NCBI RefSeq assembly: GCF_001500065.1 | Contig: NZ_LQIN01000050.1 | Coordinates: 153,495 to 217,494 of the forward strand | Direction of reading: 5' to 3' | Source of the DNA: Mycobacterium sp. IS-3022 | GTDB lineage: Bacteria; Actinomycetota; Actinomycetes; Mycobacteriales; Mycobacteriaceae | Length of the DNA: 64,000 nt | Shown: positions 50,411 to 58,651 of the stretch, piece after piece | How positions within the stretch are numbered: the stretch's first letter is position 1 | Layout of the letters: the number at the start of each line of letters is the position of its first letter | The notes under the pieces: model-generated | Database searches by the model: none | The model's input: only the letters and a program-made list of their open reading frames with translations | What the model was told of the DNA's origin: nothing | Made by a program: the position numbers and the translations under genes

Positions 50411-51544
50411 TCAAACCGAAGCGGCCTCGTTGATCGCGTCGAGCCGTCCGGTGGCCTCGAGATACTCCTGCACCCAGCGCTCGATCACCGTCGAGGTCTT
50501 CTCGACCTTGGTGAACTGGCCGACGACCTGACCGATCGGGTTGAACGCCACGTCGACGGATTCGTTGGGGTACTTGTGGGTGGCGGCGACGGCCATGCCC
50601 GACACCATGTACTGCAGCGGCATCCCGAGGGGTTTGGGGTTGTTCGGATCCTCCCACGCCTCGGTCCAGTCGTTGCGCAGCATCCGCGCGGGCTTGCCGG
50701 TGAACGACCGGCTGCGCACGGTGTCGCGGCTGCTGGCCTTGACGTAGGCGGCGTGCTGCACCGGGGTGTTTTCCGACTCCTCGACCATCACCCACTGCGA
50801 ACCGGTCCAGGCGCCCTGAGCGCCGAGCGCAAGGGCCGCGGCGATCTGCTCACCGCTGCCGATCCCGCCGGCCGCGAGCACGGGCACCGGCGCGACCTCC
50901 TTGACGACCTGCGGCCACAGCACGATCGAACCGACCTCACCGCAGTGGCCGCCGGCCTCGCCGCCCTGGGCGATGATGATGTCCACGCCGGCGTCGGCGT
51001 GCTTGCGGGCCTGCGACGGCGATCCGCACAGCGCGGCGACCTTGCGACCCTCGTCGTGGATGTGCTTGATCATGTCGGCGGGGGGAGTGCCCAGCGCGTT
51101 GGCGATCAGCGTGCACTTCGGGTGCTGCAGCGCGACCTCGACCTGCGGGGTCGCGGTCGCCTCGGTCCAGCCGAGCAGCTGCAGCGCGTCGTCGTCGCTG
51201 TGCTCGACCGGCACGCCGTGATCGGCGAGGACTTTCTTGGCGAAGTCGATGTGCTCCTGCGGCACCAGGTCGTTGAGCGTCTTCTTGAGCACCTCGGGCG
51301 ACAGGTCGGCGGCGTCCATGCCCTCGTACTTGTTGGGGATCACGATGTCGACGCCGTACGGGTGGTCGCCGATGTTCTCGTCGATCCATTTCAGCTCGAT
51401 CTCGAGTTGCTCCGGGGTATAGCCGACGGCCCCGAGAACGCCGAAACCGCCGGCCTTGCTCACGGCGACGACCACGTCGCGGCAGTGGGTGAACGCGAAG
51501 ATCGGGTACTCGATGCCGAGGTCGTCACAGATGGGGGTGCGCAT
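50411..51544 (-). CDS. Nitronate monooxygenase-like FMN oxidoreductase (Rv1894c-like)
   Basis: This 377-residue TIM-barrel flavoprotein of the nitronate monooxygenase/2-nitropropane dioxygenase family starts MRTPICDDLGIEYPIFAFTH. The FMN-binding signatures are KAGGFGVLGAVGYTPEQ, IIAQGGEAGGHCGEVGSIVL and VLAAGGIGSGEQIAAALALGAQGAWTGSQW. The members of this family with a longer middle segment (ANALGTPPADMIKHIHDEGRKV) correspond to Rv1894c. A perfect KstR-type box sits 29 bases before the ATG and AAGGAG is the ribosome binding site, so regulation by cholesterol is likely. The substrate is not known; unsaturated or nitro compounds are possible. Confidence 0.86.
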   Translation of the reverse strand: MRTPICDDLGIEYPIFAFTHCRDVVVAVSKAGGFGVLGAVGYTPEQLEIELKWIDENIGDHPYGVDIVIPNKYEGMDAADLSPEVLKKTLNDLVPQEHIDFAKKVLADHGVPVEHSDDDALQLLGWTEATATPQVEVALQHPKCTLIANALGTPPADMIKHIHDEGRKVAALCGSPSQARKHADAGVDIIIAQGGEAGGHCGEVGSIVLWPQVVKEVAPVPVLAAGGIGSGEQIAAALALGAQGAWTGSQWVMVEESENTPVQHAAYVKASSRDTVRSRSFTGKPARMLRNDWTEAWEDPNNPKPLGMPLQYMVSGMAVAATHKYPNESVDVAFNPIGQVVGQFTKVEKTSTVIERWVQEYLEATGRLDAINEAASV

Positions 51545-51572
51545 GCCTGCTCCTTGATGGGCCGCCACAAAT

Positions 51573-51586
51573 TGAAACGTGTTCTA
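51573..51586. promoter_or_regulatory. KstR-type operator upstream of the NMO gene
   Basis: TGAAACGTGTTCTA fits the TNNAACNNGTTNNA pattern at every fixed position. It is 29 bases before the start codon of the NMO gene on the minus strand, a position where a bound repressor would block the promoter. Confidence 0.68.
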
Positions 51587-51666
51587 GTTTAGTACCCGGC
51601 GGCGCTGTCGGCGCAAGTACGGTGTACGACGGCTATTCGACGACCCTCATCGTGAGGTCCTCGACT

Positions 51667-52011
51667 TCAGTCGTTGGACTGGTCGAGCACATAGACAGCG
51701 TTGCCATGGGGATCCTCGAAGCCCGCCCACCAACCACCGGGAATCTCGACCGGTTCGAGCCACACCGTCAGTTCATCCCGTCGCTCGTCGATCCAGCTGC
51801 GCGCGTCGTCGACCATGAGCATCGGCCCCGGCCGACCCACCCGCTCCGGGTCGACGTCGATCATCAGCTGGGCGGCGACGCCGGGCATGTTCAGAGCCAC
51901 GGTGTGGTCGCCTTCGCGCCATCCCTCCGGCCATCCCAGCGTGTCGCGGTAGAAGGAAAGCGCCGGCGCCAGATCCGGAACGGGAAGGTAGAAGAAGCCG
52001 AGAGTGCTCAT
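51667..52011 (-). CDS. VOC family protein (glyoxalase/bleomycin resistance-like)
   Basis: This 114-residue protein is built from two beta-alpha-beta3 units: LGFFYLPVPDLAPALSFYRDTLGWPEGWREG and VWLEPVEIPGGWWAGFEDPHGNAVYVLDQ. Typical metal-ligand positions of VOC enzymes (His/Glu) are only partly present, such as the acidic residue in FEDPHGN. It could bind a metal or a small ligand. It is divergent from the TetR gene at 52064 across a spacer with repeated TAATCGA-type sites, so it is a likely target of that regulator. Confidence 0.82.
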   Translation of the reverse strand: MSTLGFFYLPVPDLAPALSFYRDTLGWPEGWREGDHTVALNMPGVAAQLMIDVDPERVGRPGPMLMVDDARSWIDERRDELTVWLEPVEIPGGWWAGFEDPHGNAVYVLDQSND

Positions 52012-52021
52012 GACAGTACCG

Positions 52022-52054
52022 TAATCGAATTATGGCACGCACACAATCGATTAT
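52022..52054. promoter_or_regulatory. Candidate operator between the VOC gene and tetR
   Basis: Two similar sites, TAATCGAATTA (52022-52032) and AATCGATTAT (52045-52054), each near-palindromic, lie about one and a half to two turns apart in the 52-base divergent spacer. They are natural binding sites for the adjacent TetR dimer and would overlap both promoters. Confidence 0.5.
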
Positions 52055-52063
52055 GATGGGCGG

Positions 52064-52585
52064 GTGCCGGAGTGGATCCCGACCGAGAGCTCGCCGAAGG
52101 GCCGCCTTGTCCTGCGGGCCATGGACGCGTTCAGCGCCGAGGCATTCGACGATGTGAACGTCGTGGCACTCTGCAAGACGGCGGATGTCACGACGGGCAC
52201 CCTCTACCACCACTTCCAGACGAAACTCGGGCTGTACGAGGTCGTTCGGCTCGAGGTTGAACGACGCACGCTGGACCGCATCGCAGGGGCGCTAGCCGCT
52301 CGGGCCGAGGATCCCCCCGAAGTTGCCGTGAGGGCGGCGCTGCTCGTCGGTTTCGACTACGTCGTCGACACCGGCCGCGTTCGTCTGGTCGGCGCCCCGG
52401 TGCCGCCCGCACGGGACGACCTGCTCGAAGCCGCCGTGCGCAAAGTCCTCGACCAGCGCGGCCCAGCGGCCCGGGTATGGCTGGCGGCCTGGCGGGCGGC
52501 GCTCATGTGCACCCTCGACGGTTTCAGCGTGCCGGCCGCACGTCGGGCGGTCGCGCGATTCGGCATCGACGCAAATCAGTCGTAG
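52064..52585 (+). CDS. TetR-family regulator
   Basis: This 173-residue regulator has its helix-turn-helix at residues 15-55 (GRLVLRAMDAFSAEAFDDVNVVALCKTADVTTGTLYHHFQTK; landmark TTGTLYHHFQTKLGLYEVV). The ligand-binding half is short and of no assigned type (VAVRAALLVGFDYVVDTGRVRLVGAP). The GTG at 52064 is close to the operator-like sequences shared with the divergent VOC gene. The gene ends 10 bases inside the convergent HAD gene. Confidence 0.85.
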   Translation: MPEWIPTESSPKGRLVLRAMDAFSAEAFDDVNVVALCKTADVTTGTLYHHFQTKLGLYEVVRLEVERRTLDRIAGALAARAEDPPEVAVRAALLVGFDYVVDTGRVRLVGAPVPPARDDLLEAAVRKVLDQRGPAARVWLAAWRAALMCTLDGFSVPAARRAVARFGIDANQS

Positions 52586-53343
52586 CCGATGAGTCTTCGA
52601 AGCGACACCCGCCTGCGGTCGCCCGAACCCTCGACCCGCAGCACCGGCCAACCGTTCCGGGCAGCCATCGCGGCGAGGCCGGGGCGTGGGTTCACCGGCC
52701 GCGGATTGCCGACCAGCGCCATCAACGCCGCGTCCTCGTCGCCGTCGGCGTAGAAGTAACTGCGTTGCAAGGCAACGCCATTGGTCTCACAGAAGACCTG
52801 CACCGCGGTGGATTTGTTGCGTCCCCAGATGACTGGTTTGGCGATCCGGCCGGTGAGCAGTCCGGCCGCATCGAGCTCGAAATGGTTGCACAGAACGTGA
52901 TCGATTCCGGTGAACCGGGCGACCGGTTCGGCGTGGATGGTCAGCGCCGAACTGCTGAGCACGACCGTGTGACCGCGTTGCTGGTGCGCTTGGACGATCT
53001 CGTGCATGTAAGGGAACACGCGCGCAGCAATCCGCTCGACGAAGAGGCGCTCGCCCAGTTCGTCGAGTTCGGCCAGCGACTCGCCGCGCAGGTAGCCCGC
53101 CGCGCGGGTCAGAAGCCGCTCGAACTGCATGCGGCCCAGCCGGTACCGCAGCGACGCCTCGACGACGCCGAGCACTTCGCCGATGCGCGCCTGTCTGCGC
53201 CGAATGCGGTCGGCCGCGTGCGCGGTGGCGGTGAATCCGTCGACAAGCGTGCCGTCGAGATCGAAGAATGCGCCCACCTCCGGCCCGGCCGGGCTCGCGG
53301 CGATTTCGGCGATCGGGTCGGGTGCTGCGGGCTGCGCATGCAT
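52576..53343 (-). CDS. HAD-IB family hydrolase (SerB-like phosphatase)
   Basis: This 255-residue phosphatase has the nucleophile motif AFFDLDGTLVDGF, the second motif VVLSSSALTIHAEPV, a conserved Lys in NKSTAVQVF and the acidic motif YFYADGDEDAALMALVGN (DxxxD). The cap is a helical C1 type (residues 40-110). HAD-IB relatives act on phosphoserine or lipid phosphates and are often fused to acyltransferases in mycobacteria; this one stands alone. The ATG at 53343 (MHAQPAAPDP) leaves a loosely conserved N-terminus. It lies downstream of the DapB-like gene on the same strand. Confidence 0.85.
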   Translation of the reverse strand: MHAQPAAPDPIAEIAASPAGPEVGAFFDLDGTLVDGFTATAHAADRIRRRQARIGEVLGVVEASLRYRLGRMQFERLLTRAAGYLRGESLAELDELGERLFVERIAARVFPYMHEIVQAHQQRGHTVVLSSSALTIHAEPVARFTGIDHVLCNHFELDAAGLLTGRIAKPVIWGRNKSTAVQVFCETNGVALQRSYFYADGDEDAALMALVGNPRPVNPRPGLAAMAARNGWPVLRVEGSGDRRRVSLRRLIGYD

Positions 53344-53356
53344 GGCGCGCTCTAGC

Positions 53357-54433
53357 CTACTGAGCCGCGTACAGGCCCTTCCCGGTGACGAGCGGCATGT
53401 CGAGGGTGGTCCGGATGCCCGGCGGGGCCGCGACGACGTCGGGGATGGCGTTCACGATCCGGCCCGCCGCGGCGAGGATGGCGGCGTAGTTGTGGTCGCC
53501 GTTGCGGCTCGTCGGGCAGATGTCCATGGTGTAGGACGGTTCGCCGACGATCTCGACGCGGTACGAGCCGCCGGGCTGCGCGGGCTGGGCCCAGTCCGGT
53601 CGCAGGTCTTCCCGAAGGCGGGTGACGTGCTCGACGACGATCACCGGCCTGCCCTTGACCATGCCTTCGATCTGGAAGCGCACCGCCGCCACGGTGCCCT
53701 TCTTGATGGTGCCGACGGCGACGTCGAAATCCTCGGGCGCGGGTTCCTGTTCGACGGAGTCGCGGATCTCGTCGACCTCGATGCCGAGGCCGGCCGCCAA
53801 CTGCCGAACCGCCGTGCCCCAGGCGATGCTCAGCACGCCGGGCTGGTAGAGCATGGGCAGGTCGCCGATCTCGTTGCCGAAGCCCATGACGTCGAACATC
53901 ACCGTCGCGCCGTCGTAGGTCGCATAGTCGGCGATCTCCATGGTGCGGATCTGCTCGATGCTCTGACACGTGCCGGCCAACGCGAACGGCAGCAGGTCGG
54001 TGACGAAACCCGGGTCGACGCCGGTCATGAAGACCGTCGAATCGCCTTCTCGCGCAGCGTCTTCCACCCGCTGGATGTACTTGTCCGGAATCACCTGCCA
54101 CGGATACTGCAACACGCCGAGACCGGATCCGACGACGTCGATGCCCGCCGCGAGGATCTTGCGCACGTCGGCCATCGCATCGGGCAGCCGGGTGTCGCCC
54201 ATCGCGCAGTACACGACGCAGTCCGGTCCGGCGGCGATGATGGCGTCGAGGTCGTTGATTGCGGTGACGCCGGTGGTCACGTCCAGGCCGGCCAACTCGC
54301 CGGCGTCCTTGCCGACCTTGGCATCCGACGAGACCCACACCCCGGTCAGGTCGAACCGCGCGTCGTTGACTAGTTGCTTCAGCGCGAGGCTGCCGCAGTT
54401 GCCGGTCCCGACGAGCGCCACCCGAATAGCCAT
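53357..54433 (-). CDS. NAD(P)-dependent amine dehydrogenase/DapB-like reductase
   Basis: This 358-residue protein has an N-terminal Rossmann domain with VALVGTGNCGSLALKQL (glycine-rich loop) and VVYCAMGDTRLPDAMADVRKILAAGIDVV. A C-terminal domain follows with VDPGFVTDLLPFAL, MGFGNEIGDLPMLYQPG and PSYTMDICPTSRNGDHNY. It belongs to the group of dihydrodipicolinate reductase N-terminal-like proteins that includes 2,4-diaminopentanoate dehydrogenase. The substrate is unknown. The divergent SDR gene and a perfect KstR-type box 32 bases from its start codon suggest steroid- or lipid-related control. Confidence 0.8.
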   Translation of the reverse strand: MAIRVALVGTGNCGSLALKQLVNDARFDLTGVWVSSDAKVGKDAGELAGLDVTTGVTAINDLDAIIAAGPDCVVYCAMGDTRLPDAMADVRKILAAGIDVVGSGLGVLQYPWQVIPDKYIQRVEDAAREGDSTVFMTGVDPGFVTDLLPFALAGTCQSIEQIRTMEIADYATYDGATVMFDVMGFGNEIGDLPMLYQPGVLSIAWGTAVRQLAAGLGIEVDEIRDSVEQEPAPEDFDVAVGTIKKGTVAAVRFQIEGMVKGRPVIVVEHVTRLREDLRPDWAQPAQPGGSYRVEIVGEPSYTMDICPTSRNGDHNYAAILAAAGRIVNAIPDVVAAPPGIRTTLDMPLVTGKGLYAAQ

Positions 54434-54464
54434 GGCGAGCAGTATGCGTGTTGCACAGCGAAAT

Positions 54465-54478
54465 TGGAACAGGTTCTA
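54465..54478. promoter_or_regulatory. KstR-type operator in the DapB-like/SDR divergent spacer
   Basis: TGGAACAGGTTCTA fits the TNNAACNNGTTNNA pattern at all fixed positions. It is 32 bases from the minus-strand start codon at 54433 and 34 bases from the plus-strand start at 54512, so one repressor dimer could control both genes. Confidence 0.72.
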
Positions 54479-54511
54479 GTTCACCGGAGCCGTGCGGTAG
54501 CCTGACGCCCC

Positions 54512-55246
54512 ATGGGACGCGTGGACGACAAGGTTGCACTGATCAGCGGCGGTGCCCAGGGGATGGGCGCCGCCGACGCCCGGGCGCTGGTGGCCGAGGG
54601 GGCCAAGGTCGTGATCGGTGACATCCTCGACGAGAAGGGCAAGGCTCTGGCCGACGAGATCGGCGAGTCCGCCCGCTACGTCCACCTCGACGTCACGCAG
54701 GCCGACCAGTGGGAAGCCGCCGTCGCGACCGCCGTCAACGAGTTCGGCAAGCTCAACGTCCTGGTCAACAACGCGGGCACGGTGGCGCTGGGCCAGATCG
54801 GTCAGTTCGACATGGCCAAGTGGCAGAAGGTCATCGACGTCAACCTCACCGGGACCTTCCTGGGCATGCAGCACTCGGTGGAGGCGATGAAGGCCGCCGG
54901 CGGCGGCTCGATCATCAACATCTCCTCGATCGAGGGCCTGCGCGGCGCCGTCATGGTGCACCCGTACGTGGCCTCGAAGTGGGCGGTACGCGGGCTGACC
55001 AAGTCGGCGGCGCTCGAACTGGGCGCGCACAACATCCGGGTGAACTCGGTGCACCCGGGCTTCATCCGCACGCCGATGACCAAACACTTCCCGGACAACA
55101 TGCTGCGGATCCCGCTGGGCCGCCCGGGCCAGCCCGAAGAGGTCGCGACGTTCGTGGTCTTTCTGGCGAGCGACGAGTCCAGCTATTCGACCGGCGCCGA
55201 GTACATCATGGACGGCGGCCTGACCAACGACGTCCCGCACAAGTAG
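54512..55246 (+). CDS. Short-chain dehydrogenase/reductase, FabG3-like hydroxysteroid dehydrogenase
   Basis: This 244-residue classical SDR shows cofactor-binding GGAQGMGAAD (GxxxGxG type), the NNAG motif VNNAGTVALGQIG, catalytic Ser in IINISSIEGLRG and YVASK with Tyr and Lys. ESARYVHLDVTQADQWEAAV and SSYSTGAEYIMDGGL match the mycobacterial FabG3 (20-beta-hydroxysteroid dehydrogenase, Rv2002) pattern. It probably reduces or oxidises a steroid hydroxyl group. The KstR-type box 34 bases before the ATG supports a role in cholesterol catabolism. It is divergent from the DapB-like gene. Confidence 0.87.
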   Translation: MGRVDDKVALISGGAQGMGAADARALVAEGAKVVIGDILDEKGKALADEIGESARYVHLDVTQADQWEAAVATAVNEFGKLNVLVNNAGTVALGQIGQFDMAKWQKVIDVNLTGTFLGMQHSVEAMKAAGGGSIINISSIEGLRGAVMVHPYVASKWAVRGLTKSAALELGAHNIRVNSVHPGFIRTPMTKHFPDNMLRIPLGRPGQPEEVATFVVFLASDESSYSTGAEYIMDGGLTNDVPHK

Positions 55247-55366
55247 CGGCATCCCACCCCTTCTGCGCCGAACGTGGGTTACCCGGACGCTCCGCCGCGC
55301 CGAGCGTCGACCAACCCCGCACTCGCGAGCGAGCTCCGACCGCGGCGCCCCGTAGTGTCGTAGCTC

Positions 55367-56626
55367 GTGAGCGCACGCGCGGGCATCGTCGTCACCGGCA
55401 CCGAAGTACTCACGGGCCGGGTGCAGGATCTCAACGGACCGTGGATCGCCGATCGGCTACTCGAGTTGGGTGTCGAGTTGGCGCACATCACCATCTGCGG
55501 CGACCGCCCGGGTGACATCGAGGCACAGCTGCGGTTCCTGGCCGACGACGGCGTGGATCTGATCGTCACCAGCGGCGGCCTCGGCCCGACCGCCGACGAC
55601 ATGACAGTCGAGACGGTGGCCCGGTTCGCCGGCCGAAAGTTGGTGTTGGACAAACGACTCGAGGCTACGATCGCCGGCATCGTGGCTCGCTTGATGGCGC
55701 GTTTCCCGAAAGTCGACGCCGAGGCGATCCAGGCGTCGAACCGCAAGCAGGCGCTGGTTCCCGACGGTGCCGACGTGATCGATCCGGTCGGCACCGCTCC
55801 GGGCGTGGTGGTGCCGGGCAAGCCGACGATCGTCGTGCTGCCCGGGCCGCCGCGCGAACTGCAGCCGATGTGGCCGCTGGCGGTGCAGACCCCCGCCGTG
55901 CAGGAGGCGATCGCCGGCCGCACCGCGTACCGCCAGGAGACCGTCCGGATGTTCGGGCTGCCGGAGTCCGGCCTCGCCGACACGCTGCGCGACGCCGAGC
56001 GCGGTATCGCCGGTTTCGACCGCCTCGAGATCACGACCTGCCTGCGGCGCGGCGAGCTCGAAGTGGTCACACGCTACGAGCCCGATGCCGCCGAGAGCTA
56101 CGGGCAGCTGATGGCGCTGCTGCGCGAGCGGCACGGCGAGGCGATCTTTTCCGAGGACGGCTCCCGCGTCGACGACCAGGTCGCCCGGCTGCTCGGCGGT
56201 CGACGCATCGCGACCGCCGAGTCCTGCACCGGCGGGCTGCTTGCCGCTCGGCTGACCGACCTCGCGGGCTCATCGGCGTATGTCGCCGGTGCAGTGGTCG
56301 CCTACGCGAACGACATCAAGGCGGGGCTGCTCGGCGTCGGCCCCGCCGTGATCGAGACGCACGGCGCGGTGTCCGAGCCCGTCGCCGAGGCGATGGCCGA
56401 CGGCGCGTTGAACCGATTCGGGGTAGACACCGCCGTCGCGATCACCGGCGTCGCGGGCCCGGGCGGCGGGACAGCCGAAAAACCGGTGGGCACCGTGTGT
56501 TTCACTGTCAAGCTGACCGACGGTCCCACGGTCACCAGAACGATGCGGTTGCCCGGCAACCGCGCCGACATCCGCGAGCGGTCCACCACCGTCGCGATGC
56601 ACATGCTGCGCCGCGCGCTGAGCTGA
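55367..56626 (+). CDS. cinA: CinA: NMN deamidase / damage-inducible protein
   Basis: This 419-residue two-domain protein combines an N-terminal MoCF-like domain (IVVTGTEVLTGRVQD, VTSGGLGPTADDMT, VVLPGPPRELQPMW) with a C-terminal PncC/CinA domain (ATAESCTGGLLAARLTDLAGSS, TAVAITGVAGPGGGTAEKPVG). The latter is the nicotinamide-nucleotide deamidase family with a catalytic Ser in ESCTGG and acts in pyridine nucleotide recycling. In mycobacteria (Rv1901) it is linked to drug tolerance by cleaving NAD-drug adducts. The start is a GTG at 55367. It is followed by the 2OG dioxygenase gene after 48 bases. Confidence 0.92.
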   Translation: MSARAGIVVTGTEVLTGRVQDLNGPWIADRLLELGVELAHITICGDRPGDIEAQLRFLADDGVDLIVTSGGLGPTADDMTVETVARFAGRKLVLDKRLEATIAGIVARLMARFPKVDAEAIQASNRKQALVPDGADVIDPVGTAPGVVVPGKPTIVVLPGPPRELQPMWPLAVQTPAVQEAIAGRTAYRQETVRMFGLPESGLADTLRDAERGIAGFDRLEITTCLRRGELEVVTRYEPDAAESYGQLMALLRERHGEAIFSEDGSRVDDQVARLLGGRRIATAESCTGGLLAARLTDLAGSSAYVAGAVVAYANDIKAGLLGVGPAVIETHGAVSEPVAEAMADGALNRFGVDTAVAITGVAGPGGGTAEKPVGTVCFTVKLTDGPTVTRTMRLPGNRADIRERSTTVAMHMLRRALS

Positions 56627-56674
56627 GCGGTCCCCGCGTTCAATCCGCGTGCACGCGGGTATTCGGGCGGCGAG

Positions 56675-57382
56675 ATGACACTCGCACAGCACCGGTTGCT
56701 CACCGATGGGGCCTATCTGATGGCCCCCGCGGAACTCAATGCAGGTCTCGGCACCGACCGGCACGCCTGGCAGCGGTTCGGCCGGCACTGGAACGCCCTG
56801 GCCGACGATCCGTACGCCGCAGAGCTGGGCACCCGGCGACTACGCCGCTACGGGCATTTCGTCTTCGTCCCCGCCGACGGTGCCATCGACCCCTTGCCGC
56901 ACGACGCGTTCGTACAGCCGCAGGCATCCAACCCGCTCTATGTCGACCGCAGTCGCCGCTTCGAGCCGCTCACCGACGCATTCGTCGAAGAGCCCCTGCT
57001 GCAACGGTTTCTGCGGCTACTGGGCCAGGTGGCCACGATGCTGGACGACTTGCCCCGCTGGAGTGTGAAGGTGACCCCGTTCCGTGTACTGGCCTCGACG
57101 TCCGACGGTGGCGAACCCACGCCGGAGGGGCTGCACCGCGACGGCGTCACGCTGGTCACCTCATTGCTGATCGGTCGCGACAACGCGGTGGGCGGCGAGA
57201 GTTCGGTGTTCACGGCCGACGGCCGCCTTCTGCTTTCGACCACGCTGAGCGAACCGGGCACGCTGTTGCTCGGCGACGACCGTCGTACGTTGCATGGGGT
57301 GACGCCGATCCGACCCCTGGACCCAGCGAAACCGGCGCGCCGCGACGTCCTCGTCGTCACCTTCGCGCCGAAGGTGCCGTAG
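56675..57382 (+). CDS. 2-oxoglutarate-Fe(II) dioxygenase family protein (BsmA-like)
   Basis: This 235-residue enzyme of the 2OG-Fe family has the facial triad as H-x-D in GLHRDGVTLVTSLLIG and a distal His in RTLHGVTPI, followed by an Arg in KPARRDVLVVTFAPK that can bind 2-oxoglutarate. The N-terminal part has RRLRRYGHFVFVPADGAI, a pattern of small bacterial hydroxylases acting on amino acids or biofilm-related compounds. The substrate is unknown. ATG 56675 follows cinA directly. There is a weak ribosome binding site (GGGCGG). Confidence 0.82.
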   Translation: MTLAQHRLLTDGAYLMAPAELNAGLGTDRHAWQRFGRHWNALADDPYAAELGTRRLRRYGHFVFVPADGAIDPLPHDAFVQPQASNPLYVDRSRRFEPLTDAFVEEPLLQRFLRLLGQVATMLDDLPRWSVKVTPFRVLASTSDGGEPTPEGLHRDGVTLVTSLLIGRDNAVGGESSVFTADGRLLLSTTLSEPGTLLLGDDRRTLHGVTPIRPLDPAKPARRDVLVVTFAPKVP

Positions 57383-57446
57383 CGCCGCGCGTGCCGACAC
57401 GGTCCGCCGTTCCGATACCGTGTCCGTGAAACACAGGAGGAGCACG

Positions 57447-57668
57447 ATGACGGCAACCGCGCGCGACGAGATGTCCCAACGCGCCGTAGAGGCCGGATGG
57501 GACCGCCGAGACGCCGACCGCACCGACTACTACACCCGGCATCCGGTGCGGATACACGTGATCTGGCAGGGACCCGACGCGATCAGCGGCGGAGCGCTGT
57601 ACCACGACGACATCCTGATGGCCTACAGCCGCGACCTACCCACGGTGACCGGCTGGCTGAACCGCTGA
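57447..57668 (+). CDS. Small conserved protein of unknown function
   Basis: This 73-residue soluble protein has the central pattern TDYYTRHPVRIHVIWQGPDAISGGALYHDDILMAYSRDL and ends TVTGWLNR (shown as landmarks RIHVIWQG and YHDDILMAYS). I do not recognise a family. The ATG at 57447 is strongly supported by CAGGAGGAGCACG upstream (AGGAGG). It has no signal peptide or membrane segment. It follows the 2OG dioxygenase gene on the same strand. Confidence 0.75.
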   Translation: MTATARDEMSQRAVEAGWDRRDADRTDYYTRHPVRIHVIWQGPDAISGGALYHDDILMAYSRDLPTVTGWLNR

Positions 57669-57695
57669 GCGTAGGCGGCCGATCGGTTCGGTGCT

Positions 57696-58613
57696 TCAGG
57701 ACGGGACGTACTCGTCCCAGACCTTCATCATCGTCTGCAGGATCTCCTCGGCACGGCCCAGGCCGGCGAGGTGACTTTCACCGGGCATCGGGTAAAGCTC
57801 GGCGTCGGCGAGCCTGGACACCACATGCTGCCCATGCGCATACGGGACGATGTGGTCGGCGTCGCCGTGCCACCAGCGCACCGGCACCTTGATCTCGTCG
57901 AGCCGGAAGCCCCAGTCGCGGGCGAACACGACGATGTCGGAGAACGGCGCGGCCAGTTGTTTGCGGCTGCCGTTGAGCAGGTCGTCGAGGAACATCGCCT
58001 TGATCTCGGGGCGGGCCAGCAGCCGGCGGTCGGCCTCCGGGGACACCCGGCCGTACAGGTCGGTGGCCGGGGAGGCGACGGGCTTGATGAACCGGATGAG
58101 CGCCGACGCCACCAGGCCGATCGGTGTTCCCGCGTACTGCAGCAACGGCGCCACGCGCGTGCCGACATTGCCCATCAGGCCGCCGGTGATCGCGTCGGAA
58201 CCCACCGTGGGCGCGACGCCGCCGATCACGCCGGCGGCCACCACCCGGTCGGGCATCGCCGCGGCGCAGCCCAGCGTGTACGGCCCGCCGCCGGACAGGC
58301 CGACGACGACCAGCTTGTCGATGCCGAGCGTGTCGGCGATGGTGCGCAGGTCGTCGGCGAACGCGACGACGGTGTCGTAGCGGTGCGGGGTCGACGATCC
58401 GATACCGGGGCGGTCGAGGCCGATCAACCGGATGTTGGCCTTTTCGGCGTAGACGCGCGCTTCCATCGGGATCTGGCGCCGGGCGCCCGGGGTGCCATGC
58501 AGCCAGAAGATGGCGCGGCCCTGTGGAGCGCCGAACTCGGCGAACCCGATCCGACGATCGTCGCCGACGGCGACGTTGCCTTCGAGCTTGGGGCGGGCGA
58601 TTGCGACAACCAT
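57696..58613 (-). CDS. Alpha/beta hydrolase
   Basis: This 305-residue alpha/beta hydrolase has the oxyanion segment IFWLHGTPGARRQIP, the nucleophile elbow VVGLSGGGPYTLG with Ser, the acid in WWHGDADHIVPY and the catalytic His in PGESHLAGLG. The LIGLDRPGIGSSTPH segment is typical of the large esterase/epoxide hydrolase family. The middle has a helical cap. There is no signal peptide. The substrate is unknown; a carbon-carbon or ester bond of a hydrophobic molecule is usual. It is followed upstream by the hot-dog gene on the same strand. Confidence 0.87.
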   Translation of the reverse strand: MVVAIARPKLEGNVAVGDDRRIGFAEFGAPQGRAIFWLHGTPGARRQIPMEARVYAEKANIRLIGLDRPGIGSSTPHRYDTVVAFADDLRTIADTLGIDKLVVVGLSGGGPYTLGCAAAMPDRVVAAGVIGGVAPTVGSDAITGGLMGNVGTRVAPLLQYAGTPIGLVASALIRFIKPVASPATDLYGRVSPEADRRLLARPEIKAMFLDDLLNGSRKQLAAPFSDIVVFARDWGFRLDEIKVPVRWWHGDADHIVPYAHGQHVVSRLADAELYPMPGESHLAGLGRAEEILQTMMKVWDEYVPS

Positions 58614-58651
58614 GTCCGAAGTGTCTCATGGCGCGCCGGCGCGCTTTTGAG

